From: Fimimonas sp963619835
Lineage (GTDB): Bacteria; Bacillota; Clostridia; Christensenellales; CAG-314
Assembly (NCBI GenBank): GCA_963619835.1
Contig: CAVEYD010000017.1
Coordinates: 1-24,154, forward strand
Reading direction: 5' to 3'
DNA length: 24,154 bases
Shown: positions 1-7,402 of the stretch, piece after piece
Position numbering within the stretch: the first letter of the stretch is position 1
Layout of the letters: each line of letters starts with the position of its first letter
Notes under the pieces: generated by a model
Databases searched by the model: none
Seen by the model: only the letters and a program-made list of their open reading frames with translations
Told to the model about the DNA's origin: nothing
Made by a program: the position numbers and the translations under genes

Positions 1-25
1 ATTTTTTATTTACTATCACACGCAT

Positions 26-55
26 AGTATATCACAAAATCAACATTTTTTGTAA
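26..55 (-). promoter_or_regulatory. Putative promoter reading out of the window to the left
   Basis: On the minus strand there is TTACAA, an 18-base spacer and TATACT, and the spacer ends in TGA, which gives an extended -10 (TGATATACT). It lies downstream of truB and points toward a gene outside the window. Bases 1-150 hold no gene that I can see, and no convincing terminator follows truB. The match is good but the gene it would serve is not visible. Confidence 0.45.
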
Positions 56-150
56 TTCACATACTTATCATAGACTTAAGATTGTCACATTAAAAAAATC
101 TAACAAAGAAAACAACAATATTATAAATATTCCAATTAAGCAACAAACTA

Positions 151-1002
151 CTATGTCCGCAAGTAAAAGTCAATTTTTAATATTCCGTTTTCGCTATGTC
201 CAAGCCCAAAAAATTCGTTTTTGCAGTAAACTTTAAAAACCTTTTCATTAGTCAAAACATTTACACGTCTACCGCAACAAATATCGTCAAAATATTTTTC
301 TTCGAAACAAATTGTAGGTAAATCTTTAAGCGGAAAGTCTATTGGCAAAATACACTTATCGCCAAATAATTTTACTTCGTCAAGCGTAAAGCTGTCTTTT
401 ATATCAAAGCATCCGCTAGATAACCTAATGAGCCCGCTCATGTATCCCACAGTGTTAAGACTTAACGCAAGATCCCTTGCAAGCGAACGAATGTATGTGC
501 CACCGCTACACTTAATATCAACAACAAATGTATCTTTAGTACATTGCCTTACTAAATTATATTCAAAGATTTTTATTTTTCTAGCCTTCAGTTCAACATC
601 AATGCCACTTCGTGCCAAATCGTATGCTCTAACACCGCCAACCGATAATGCCGAGTACATCGGCGGTACTTGGTCAATTTCACCAACAAAAGTAGCCAAA
701 CATTTTTCGACTTGCTCCATGGAAGGCAAAATATCACTTCTGTCGGTAATAGTTCCGTAAGCATCTAAAGTATCGGTTGTAATGCCAAAAGTAAAAAAAG
801 CTCTGTAATACTTAACTTTGTTTGTCAAGTAATCAAAAAGCTTTGTTGCCTTACCAACAGCAATCGGCAAAACGCCACTTGCACCGGGATCGAGTGTTCC
901 CAAATGACCGACTTTCTTTTCGTGTAACACATGTTTAATGCAAACAACAATATCACTTGCAGTTGCACCAACAGGTTTAAGAACATTTATAAAACCGTTC
1001 AT
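151..1002 (-). CDS. truB: tRNA pseudouridine(55) synthase TruB
   Basis: This enzyme makes pseudouridine 55 in the T loop of tRNAs in the cytoplasm. The 283-residue product has the family signature GTLDPGASGVLP at about residues 35-46, with the catalytic aspartate at D38. Also present are the KPVGATASD segment near the N terminus and SALSVGGVRAYDLAR in the middle, which matches the usual SALKVNGKRAYELAR. The length is normal for a bacterial TruB. Its ATG overlaps the TGA stop of nrnA (ATGA), so it is the last gene of the rimP-truB operon and probably translationally coupled. ribF, often the next gene in Firmicutes, is not within the 150 bases left in the window. Identification is secure. Confidence 0.96.
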   Translation of the reverse strand: MNGFINVLKPVGATASDIVVCIKHVLHEKKVGHLGTLDPGASGVLPIAVGKATKLFDYLTNKVKYYRAFFTFGITTDTLDAYGTITDRSDILPSMEQVEKCLATFVGEIDQVPPMYSALSVGGVRAYDLARSGIDVELKARKIKIFEYNLVRQCTKDTFVVDIKCSGGTYIRSLARDLALSLNTVGYMSGLIRLSSGCFDIKDSFTLDEVKLFGDKCILPIDFPLKDLPTICFEEKYFDDICCGRRVNVLTNEKVFKVYCKNEFFGLGHSENGILKIDFYLRT

Positions 1003-1955
1003 ATCGTAAACCCGACAACACGAACAATTTTTTCAATAACGTCTTCCAAAAATCCTGAAATCATGCAACCCGAGGCCAACAAATGACCACCGCCACCAAA
1101 TTGTTCGCAAACTTCTCTAACGTTAAAATCTTTTCCACGCATGCTTACTTTGTAAACATTTTCCGAATATTCCGAAACGCAAACACCAACACGCGCCGTA
1201 TCAACGTTTATAGCAAAGCTAACAAGTCCCGATGTAGCCGACGATTCCAATCCAAATTCATCCAAGTCCGATTTGTTGACATAAAACAGTATCATTTTAT
1301 TATCATAATACGAACGCAACCTGTTTATAACACGAGCTTGCAACCTTAGCTCACCTATAGACGTGTCTCTAAAAAACACTCTATAAACTTTTTGATTGTC
1401 AGCACCTTTTTCAACCAAATCGGCTGCCATCAAAAAACAGTCCTTATCTGTATTGTTGTGAGCAAAATTTCCCGTATCCGTACACAACCCCATGTACAAG
1501 TATGTTGCAATGGAACTGTCAATTTCGATATTAGAAAGTTTTAATATCTCATAAACAATTTGGCATGTACTTGCATAGCCATACAAGCAATTATAGCGCG
1601 AAAAGTATTCTCCGCCGTGATGGTCGATTGTAAGAGTTTCTTCAAAATCAGCATACAAGCCGGAAAATTCACCTGTACGAAAAATATCCCCGCAGTCAAT
1701 ACTAACAAACAAGTCGTATTTCCCTTCAAATTGACGTTTAATAAGATCACATTCGTCAAATTGTAACAAACTTTTAGAAAGTTCGGAGTCACAAAAAACG
1801 TCAACTTTTTTTCCAATCTTTCTCAACGCAAGACAAAGTGCTAGGGATGCGCCAATCGTGTCACCATCCGGGTTTGTATGAGAAAACAAAGCTATTCTGT
1901 TGTTTTGGAGCAAAATCTTTGACGCTTGCTCTGTAGTAGTTTTTCTATATTTCAT
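999..1955 (-). CDS. nrnA: DHH/DHHA1 phosphoesterase, NrnA-type oligoribonuclease/pAp phosphatase
   Basis: The family degrades nanoRNAs (2-5 nt) and dephosphorylates pAp, using manganese. The 318-residue protein has the DHH-domain metal motifs HTNPDGD at about residues 26-32, SIDCGD around D87, and DHHGG at 111-115. The DHHA1 C-terminal domain shows GGGGHLLASG near residue 287. It starts 11 bases inside rbfA and ends with an ATGA overlap with truB. I see no Shine-Dalgarno sequence before its ATG, so expression probably depends on coupling to rbfA. The position rbfA-nrnA-truB is the usual one in Firmicutes and supports NrnA over RecJ. Whether both enzyme activities are present cannot be read from the sequence. 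Confidence 0.9.
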   Translation of the reverse strand: MKYRKTTTEQASKILLQNNRIALFSHTNPDGDTIGASLALCLALRKIGKKVDVFCDSELSKSLLQFDECDLIKRQFEGKYDLFVSIDCGDIFRTGEFSGLYADFEETLTIDHHGGEYFSRYNCLYGYASTCQIVYEILKLSNIEIDSSIATYLYMGLCTDTGNFAHNNTDKDCFLMAADLVEKGADNQKVYRVFFRDTSIGELRLQARVINRLRSYYDNKMILFYVNKSDLDEFGLESSATSGLVSFAINVDTARVGVCVSEYSENVYKVSMRGKDFNVREVCEQFGGGGHLLASGCMISGFLEDVIEKIVRVVGFTI

Positions 1956-2283
1956 TTAAAATATCGTTAATTTTTTGTGCATAAGACATTGTCGTGTCTA
2001 AAATAAAATTAAATTGCGGAACTTTTCTAATATGCATCAACCGTGAAATTTCCTTGCGAATAATCGGCTCGCTATCTTTAATTCCCAAAAAAGTTTGAGC
2101 AGCCTTTTCGGCATTTGTAGAATAAATGCTTACATAAACTTTTGCATAAGTCAGTTCTCTATCGGTATCAACTTCCAAAATCGTGTACATTTCTGTAATA
2201 CGGGGATCTTTAACTTTTTTGGAAAGTAATTCAGCGATATATTTTTTAAATTCGGAGTTTAATTTTTCAACACGATTGCTCAT
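1945..2283 (-). CDS. rbfA: 30S ribosome-binding factor RbfA
   Basis: RbfA is a small KH-like protein that binds the 30S subunit and helps 16S rRNA 5'-end maturation, especially in the cold. The 112-residue product begins MSNRVEKLNSEFKKYIAELL and has the typical KDPRI segment and the AKVYVSIY strand. The C-terminal part carries RKVPQFNFILDTT, close to the family's RVPELRFVYD stretch. Length is normal. Its ATG overlaps the infB TGA by four bases (ATGA) and its end overlaps nrnA by 11 bases, so it lies inside a tightly coupled translation operon. Confidence 0.94.
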   Translation of the reverse strand: MSNRVEKLNSEFKKYIAELLSKKVKDPRITEMYTILEVDTDRELTYAKVYVSIYSTNAEKAAQTFLGIKDSEPIIRKEISRLMHIRKVPQFNFILDTTMSYAQKINDILNEI

Positions 2284-4928
2284 TGTTCAATTTCTTCCAT
2301 TTGATAAATTTCAAAAACGTCACCGACTTTAATATCGTTGTAATTTACAACCGAGATACCACACTCATAGCCTTGTGCGACTTCTTTTACGTCGTCTTTA
2401 AAGCGCTTAAGGGCATTGATTGTACCATCATAAATACTAACGTTATCGCGATAAATACGAACTTTACCGTTACGTACAGCTTTACCGCTAACAACATATC
2501 CGCCGGCAACAGTTCCAACTCCTGAAATCTTAAATGTGCTACGCACTTCAACAGATCCGACAATCGATTCTTGGAATTTAGGAGCAAGCATACCTTTCAT
2601 TGCCGCAGTAACATCATCAACAGCATCATAAATTACATTGTACAAGCGAACGTCAACTCCTTCACGTTCTGCAAGCACTTTTGCATTACTGTCCGCGCGT
2701 ACGTTAAATCCAATAACAATTGCTTCCGAAGCTTTTGCAAGTATAATATCGGTTTCGTTAATTCCGCCAACACCGCCATGAATGCACGAAACTTTAACTT
2801 CATCGTTAGATATTTTCTCCAAACTACTCTTTAAAGCTTCCAAGCTTCCTTGTACGTCCGTCTTTACAACTATATTGAGATTTTTAAGTTGTCCTTCGGA
2901 AATTCTTCCAAACAAATCATTCAATGTAAGCGATTGAGATTGACGTGCGCTTTCAAGCTTAATCTTTTCCTTACGTTCTTCAGCAGCCTTCTTAACAAGT
3001 TTTTCGTCTGCAACGTACATAAAGTCACCAGCTTGAGGAACTTCACTAAATCCAAGCACCTCTACAGGAATTGATGGGCCTGCAGATTTAACTTTTCTGC
3101 CGTGATCGTCAAACATTGCACGAATTTTACCGGTTGCAGCGCCTGCGATAACACTGTCACCTACATGCAACGTACCGTTAGAAACAAGTACAGTTGCAAC
3201 AGGGCCCTTTCCCTTATCAAGTTTGGCCTCAATAACCGTACCTGTTGCACGTTTGTCAGGGTTAGCTTTTAGTTCCTTCATTTCTGTAACCAAAAGCACA
3301 CTTTCCAAAAGTTGTTCAAGCCCCATCTTTGTTTTTGCAGAAACAGGAACCATGATTGTATCACCGCCCCATTCCTCGGCAAGAAGTCCATATTCGGTAA
3401 GTTGTTGTTTAACTCTTTCCGGATCAACGTGAGGTTTATCCATCTTGTTTATCGCAACAATAATAGAAACGCCTGCGGCTTTAGCATGGTTGATAGCTTC
3501 AATTGTTTGAGGCATTACACCGTCATCTGCTGCAACCACAATTATCGCAACGTCGGTTATTTTTGCACCTCTTGCACGCATAGCCGTAAATGCAGCATGT
3601 CCCGGCGTATCGATAAACGTAATAAGTTCACCGTTACATTTTACAGTGTAAGCACCAATGTGTTGTGTAATACCGCCTGCTTCACCGCTTGTGACATTTG
3701 TATTTCTAATTGCATCAAGCAAGCTTGTCTTACCATGGTCAACGTGCCCCATAACTGTAACAATCGGAGGACGTTTTTGATTGTTTTCCAATCCGTCATC
3801 CTCTTGAGCACCGGCAATTGTCTCTTCTGCCGTTTTCTCAAGCTTCAATTCAAGTGTAACGTCATGAAGTCCGGCGATATACTCGGCATAATCAAAATCA
3901 ACAGTATCGTTGATCGTTTTCATTATACCTTCCTTAAACAGTTGCTTAATGATTTCCGATGCAGTAACACCAATTTTTTCACTCAATGCCTTAATGGAAA
4001 TTTCTTGAGTTGTAATAACAGCATTTGTAATTTTAGGAGCAACGACTGTAGGAGCCGACTGCTCACTACTTTTTTTCTTGTTACGTCTAACAACCTTATC
4101 TTCATCATAATCGGCAGAAAAATCTCTTGTAATAAGATTTTTTCTTCCGACATGCTTTTCCTCAGGATGTTCTTTTGTCTTATTTTTATTTCCGTGACTC
4201 TTTTGAGGTTCGTTTCTTGGAATTTCAATAGGAGCAGCTTGGCTTGCACCAAACTTTTTTTGTCCCCCACGTTGAGTAGAAGAAGGACGTTTATCATCGG
4301 CATCCTTATTAGCTACAGCGCCACGACCACTTGCTGCATTACGTCCTTTATAAGCGGAATCTCCGTTTTTCTGTTGTTTTCCGCCATCAGCAAAAGTGCG
4401 TGTTGTTTTATTTCCGGAAGAAACCGTTGAAGGATGTCTTTGTGCGGAAGTATCCAAAAACTTACGAACTTTAACATTTCCCTTGTCGTCAGTATATGTT
4501 TTAACTTCCCTACCGTTTTCGTTGGTAACCACAACAGAAGGTTCAACCGTTTTAGCCTTAGGCTTTTCCAAAACTTCCACAACTTTTTCAGTTTCAGCTT
4601 TAATTTCTTTTTGGGGTTTAGCAGCTTTAACCTGTTCAACTTCCTTTTCTTTTGCAGCATCAACCACTTGTTGTTCAACTTTTTCAACTTCTTTTGTGGA
4701 TTCTTTAACAACCTCTACGCTTTCTACAACGTTAGATTCGGCAGCGACAGCCTCTTCGACAACAAAAGATTTTTTGCGTTTAGAAATCTCAGCAGACAAA
4801 TCTTGTGCACGTTTTTTAAGCGACAGAATTGTCTGTTGTAAATCTTTTGCAGTATTCAAAACGTTAGTTTTTACATTTTTAACATTTTCAAAACTTTTGT
4901 TTTGTTGCGTATTAGTAGTATTTGCCAT
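2280..4928 (-). CDS. infB: Translation initiation factor IF-2
   Basis: IF-2 is the GTPase that places initiator fMet-tRNA on the ribosome and promotes subunit joining. I place the start at ATG 4928 (MANTTNTQ, 882 residues), because GGAGG lies just upstream; an in-frame TTG five codons earlier overlaps that SD. The first 300 residues are a low-complexity Lys/Glu/Val-rich, then Gly/Lys/Arg-rich linker. The IF2-N domain follows at about 305-350. The G domain starts near 390 with GHVDHGKT (G1), GGITQHIGAY (G2), DTPGHAAF (G3), NKMDKP (G4) and SAKT (G5), followed by beta-barrel and C-terminal domains that bind fMet-tRNA. It is in the standard position after ylxQ and before rbfA. Confidence 0.98.
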   Translation of the reverse strand: MANTTNTQQNKSFENVKNVKTNVLNTAKDLQQTILSLKKRAQDLSAEISKRKKSFVVEEAVAAESNVVESVEVVKESTKEVEKVEQQVVDAAKEKEVEQVKAAKPQKEIKAETEKVVEVLEKPKAKTVEPSVVVTNENGREVKTYTDDKGNVKVRKFLDTSAQRHPSTVSSGNKTTRTFADGGKQQKNGDSAYKGRNAASGRGAVANKDADDKRPSSTQRGGQKKFGASQAAPIEIPRNEPQKSHGNKNKTKEHPEEKHVGRKNLITRDFSADYDEDKVVRRNKKKSSEQSAPTVVAPKITNAVITTQEISIKALSEKIGVTASEIIKQLFKEGIMKTINDTVDFDYAEYIAGLHDVTLELKLEKTAEETIAGAQEDDGLENNQKRPPIVTVMGHVDHGKTSLLDAIRNTNVTSGEAGGITQHIGAYTVKCNGELITFIDTPGHAAFTAMRARGAKITDVAIIVVAADDGVMPQTIEAINHAKAAGVSIIVAINKMDKPHVDPERVKQQLTEYGLLAEEWGGDTIMVPVSAKTKMGLEQLLESVLLVTEMKELKANPDKRATGTVIEAKLDKGKGPVATVLVSNGTLHVGDSVIAGAATGKIRAMFDDHGRKVKSAGPSIPVEVLGFSEVPQAGDFMYVADEKLVKKAAEERKEKIKLESARQSQSLTLNDLFGRISEGQLKNLNIVVKTDVQGSLEALKSSLEKISNDEVKVSCIHGGVGGINETDIILAKASEAIVIGFNVRADSNAKVLAEREGVDVRLYNVIYDAVDDVTAAMKGMLAPKFQESIVGSVEVRSTFKISGVGTVAGGYVVSGKAVRNGKVRIYRDNVSIYDGTINALKRFKDDVKEVAQGYECGISVVNYNDIKVGDVFEIYQMEEIEQ

Positions 4929-4944
4929 TATAACCTCCAACAAT

Positions 4945-5226
4945 CTACTTCAAATTTTCACGAATAGCATCCGCCAACGATTTATCACAAATCGCCAATG
5001 CTTTACAATTTTTTTTAGACAACGACTCGTAATCTTCAATTGTCTCAAAAAATATATTTTTTTCTATAGCACATTTTTTTAGTCTACTAACCGAATTTTC
5101 GGAAAGAGATTTAGTCGCCAAAATCAGGTACATTTTTTTGCGATAAACAACAATATTGTCAACGCCAAAAACTGCCGATCCTTTTCTAACTGCAAATCCT
5201 ATGTAACTTTCGATTTTACTGTTCAA
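4945..5226 (-). CDS. ylxQ: YlxQ-like L7Ae/L30e-family RNA-binding protein
   Basis: The 93-residue product looks like the L7Ae-type protein found between ylxR and infB in Firmicutes (YlxQ, formerly called rplGA). The segment IGFAVRKGSAVFGVDNIV matches the family's opening helix and strand, and KMYLILATKSLSENSVSRL matches the KLVLLTEDAS region. Its RNA target is not known from sequence. The start is TTG at 5226, 11 bases inside ylxR. No in-frame ATG would keep the N-terminal helix, and GGAG lies seven bases upstream inside ylxR, which supports the TTG. It ends 16 bases before the infB ATG. Confidence 0.82.
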   Translation of the reverse strand: MNSKIESYIGFAVRKGSAVFGVDNIVVYRKKMYLILATKSLSENSVSRLKKCAIEKNIFFETIEDYESLSKKNCKALAICDKSLADAIRENLK

Positions 5227-5476
5227 CTAAGTTCTCCAATTCTTCAGCAACCGATTCCAAAGAGAAACCGTTTACTTTTGCAAACGATTTGTTTTTCAAA
5301 GCTTTTTCAACACATTGTTTGCTCGGACAAAGATAAACGCCTCTTCCTTGTGCTTTTCCTGTTTTATCAATGATTACGCCATTTTCAGTGTTTACGATTC
5401 GTATAAGCGATTTTTTATCTTTCATCGTTCTGCACGAAACACACATTCTTTCCGGCACATGACTAACTTTTGACAT
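5216..5476 (-). CDS. ylxR: YlxR family (DUF448) RNA-binding protein
   Basis: This is an 86-residue member of the YlxR family, which always accompanies nusA and infB in Firmicutes. Diagnostic segments are RMCVSCRTMKDKKSLIRIV near residues 10-28 and GRGVYLCPSKQC at 44-55. Cysteines 12, 15, 50 and 55 could form a metal site, as in cysteine-bearing YlxR homologues; that is inference. The ATG follows the nusA stop by 12 bases. The nearest SD-like sequence, GAGGA at the end of nusA, is unusually far (about 20 bases), so coupling to nusA is likely. Members have been linked to transcription regulation and nucleic-acid binding; the exact role here is open. Confidence 0.88.
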   Translation of the reverse strand: MSKVSHVPERMCVSCRTMKDKKSLIRIVNTENGVIIDKTGKAQGRGVYLCPSKQCVEKALKNKSFAKVNGFSLESVAEELENLVEQ

Positions 5477-5488
5477 ATCAAAATATTT

Positions 5489-6571
5489 TTATTGTTCCTC
5501 ATGGACATTGTCAAACATACCGCTCTTCATTGCATTACTATACGACTTAACATCAATTTTCCAACCCGTCAAGCGAGCTGCCAAGCGAGCATTTTGACCT
5601 TCCTTACCAATAGCAAGAGAAAGCTTTTCATCGGGAACGATTACTTTTGCTTCTTTAGTGTCTTCATCTGCTTGTACAATAAGTACTGTAGCAGGACTAA
5701 GTGCACGAGCAATAAAGTCTAAAATATCGTTGCTCCAAGGAATAATATCAATTTTTTCTCCACCTATTTCGGAAACAATTGCATTTACACGTGCACCCTT
5801 GTTACCAACGCATGCACCGACTGCATCAATTTCCGGATCGTTTGAGTAAACTGCCATCTTTGTACGGAAGCCGGCTTCACGAACGATTGCTTTAATTTCA
5901 ACAATTCCCGCACGGATTTCCGGCACTTCGTTTTCAAACAATTTACGAATAAATTGAAAACTGCTACGAGAAAGTGAAACTTGTGCTCCACCAACACCAT
6001 CGCGAACACGCTTTACGATAACTTTTATTTTATCGCCCGGATGATATTTTTCTCCGGGAATTTGGTCAGCAACCGCAAGCACTCCTTCCAAAGAATTTTT
6101 GCCAATTTCAACAAAAATTGTTCCGTCATCCTTAACGCGAGTAACAACGCCGATAAGCATTTCGTTTTCCTTATCGGAGTATTGACTAAACGTAACATCA
6201 CGTTCTGCTTGATGCAAGCTGTTGATAATAACCTGTCTCGCATTTTGTGCTGCAATACGTCCAAATGTACGAGGATCAATTTCGGTCAAAACCTCATCAC
6301 CGATTTTGTAAGACTTCTTAATTTCTTTTGCAGCTTCAAGAGAAATTTCCGATTCGGGCGTTTCTACGTTTTCAACTACAGTTTTGGAAATGTAAGCTCT
6401 AATGGTAAATTTTTCAGGGTTTGTAGAAATAGAAATATTAGATTGTTCACCAAAACTTTTCTTGCATGCCACAGACAATGCACTTTCAAGTGATTCAATC
6501 ACTTTTTCTTTACTAATACCTTTTTCTTTTTCAAGTTCGTCAAGCGCCAAGAAAAACTCTTTACTTGTCAT
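5489..6571 (-). CDS. nusA: Transcription termination/antitermination factor NusA
   Basis: NusA binds RNA polymerase and nascent RNA and controls pausing, termination and antitermination. The 360-residue protein has the N-terminal polymerase-binding domain (about 1-130), an S1 domain (about 135-200) and two KH domains, with GNKGARV near 256-262 and IGKEGQNARLA near 321-331. It lacks the C-terminal acidic repeats of E. coli NusA, as is normal for Firmicutes. The start is supported by AGGAGG seven bases before the ATG, overlapping the rimP stop region. It sits between rimP and ylxR as expected, 11 bases after rimP. Confidence 0.97.
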   Translation of the reverse strand: MTSKEFFLALDELEKEKGISKEKVIESLESALSVACKKSFGEQSNISISTNPEKFTIRAYISKTVVENVETPESEISLEAAKEIKKSYKIGDEVLTEIDPRTFGRIAAQNARQVIINSLHQAERDVTFSQYSDKENEMLIGVVTRVKDDGTIFVEIGKNSLEGVLAVADQIPGEKYHPGDKIKVIVKRVRDGVGGAQVSLSRSSFQFIRKLFENEVPEIRAGIVEIKAIVREAGFRTKMAVYSNDPEIDAVGACVGNKGARVNAIVSEIGGEKIDIIPWSNDILDFIARALSPATVLIVQADEDTKEAKVIVPDEKLSLAIGKEGQNARLAARLTGWKIDVKSYSNAMKSGMFDNVHEEQ

Positions 6572-6582
6572 AATTATTCCTC

Positions 6583-7038
6583 CTAAAACTCAATTATCGG
6601 CTCGATTTTTGCCGCATCTTTTTTTACAAAAACTTTTTTATTTTTACCTACAACAATGGTAAAAGTGTCATCGTCAAAATCTGTCAATATTCCCTTATAC
6701 TCTTTTTTGCCGTCTAAAGGCTTGTAAAGCTTAACGGAAATTTCTTTATTCAAATTGCGTCTAAAGTCTCTCTCTGTTTTTAATGGTCTGTCGATTCCCG
6801 GAGACGAGACGTTAAGTGTATACGAACATTCAATAGGATCAAGCTCATCCAATGGCGCATCAATTGCCCTATGTAATAGCTCACAGTCATCAATTGTAAC
6901 TCCACCGTCTTTGTCAATTACGATAGTCAAATTCATCCCGTCAGGTTTCTTTTCATAGAGAACTTCCAAAACTTCCAAACCAAAGCCATCGGCAATAGGT
7001 TTTACAAGTTGAAATACACTTTCAGATACTTTTCCCAT
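6583..7038 (-). CDS. rimP: Ribosome maturation factor RimP
   Basis: RimP is needed for maturation of the 30S subunit. The 151-residue product has the N-terminal alpha/beta domain with LEVLEVLYEKKPDGMNLTIV and DKDGGVTIDDCELLHRAID, then YTLNVSSPGIDRPLK, which matches the family's LEVSSPGLDRPL signature. The C-terminal SH3-like domain runs to EPIIEF. AAGGAG sits before the ATG at a good distance. It is the first gene of the rimP-truB operon, preceded by a long leader and a strong promoter at 7173-7201. Identification is secure. Confidence 0.96.
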   Translation of the reverse strand: MGKVSESVFQLVKPIADGFGLEVLEVLYEKKPDGMNLTIVIDKDGGVTIDDCELLHRAIDAPLDELDPIECSYTLNVSSPGIDRPLKTERDFRRNLNKEISVKLYKPLDGKKEYKGILTDFDDDTFTIVVGKNKKVFVKKDAAKIEPIIEF

Positions 7039-7058
7039 AAAAACTCCTTACATAAATT

Positions 7059-7087
7059 TGAGAGTGGAGAAAAAAACCCCACTCTCA
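7059..7087 (-). promoter_or_regulatory. Hairpin in the rimP leader, next to the ribosome binding site
   Basis: TGAGAGTGG and CCACTCTCA form a perfect nine-base-pair stem with an 11-base loop that includes a T-run. The rimP SD (AAGGAG) begins about ten bases after the stem. No T-run follows the stem, so it is not a classical terminator. It could influence rimP translation or mRNA stability; NusA feedback on its own operon is one possibility, but the sequence does not show it. Confidence 0.55.
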
Positions 7088-7172
7088 CCATAGCAAAAAA
7101 TTAACTTTGGTAAGAAAAATTGCAAAGTAAAAATCAATAAATCTAAACATACTTCACAATTTTTACAAACAA

Positions 7173-7201
7173 ATTATATCACACCCAAATTATTATTGCA
7201 A
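7173..7201 (-). promoter_or_regulatory. Promoter of the rimP-nusA-infB-truB operon
   Basis: On the minus strand there is TTGCAA, exactly 17 bases, then a perfect TATAAT. The spacer ends in TGA, giving an extended -10. The start point would be near 7166, leaving a leader of about 128 bases before rimP. The same -35, spacing and TGA-TATAAT are seen upstream of rpsB. Confidence 0.8.
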
Positions 7202-7277
7202 GTATTTTATTTATAATAATAAAAATATGATAACAAAAAAAACAAACACAAAAAATCGATGCCTAAAATTACCACAT

Positions 7278-7308
7278 ACAAAAAAAAAGAAAAAAATGTT
7301 AACACATT
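7278..7308 (-). terminator. Weak terminator-like hairpin after the polC-like gene
   Basis: On the minus strand AATGT and ACATT form a five-base-pair stem with a four-base loop, followed at once by a run of seven T, one C and nine T. The stem is short and AT-rich, so termination would be inefficient, but the position, between the polC-like stop and the rimP promoter, is right. Confidence 0.4.
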
Positions 7309-7402
7309 CGCATTTGATAATTCTGCCTCAAATCTTCTGTTGACACATTACCTTATCGAAGAAAATCAAGCCACGATTCATCTAAAAAATGTTTGTTAAA
7401 CC

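Larger units (their letters stand above)
7039..7402 (-). other. Gene-free leader/spacer between the polC-like gene and rimP
   Basis: This 364-base stretch has no open frame of note and no recognisable remnant of the missing PolC polymerase domain. In minus-strand order it contains an AT-rich tail after the polC-like stop, a weak hairpin followed by two T-runs (7278-7308), a strong promoter (7173-7201), about 100 bases of leader, and a hairpin right before the rimP ribosome binding site (7059-7087). Confidence 0.7.

Noticed and set aside
3312..4430. Long plus-strand open frame opposite infB (372 codons)
   Set aside because: It is antisense to the certain IF-2 gene, has no ribosome binding site or family match, and its composition mirrors the Lys/Glu-rich IF-2 linker.
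4396..5082. Plus-strand Ser/Thr-rich open frame
   Set aside because: Its low-complexity sequence is the reverse reading of the IF-2 N-terminal repeats and runs across infB into ylxQ.
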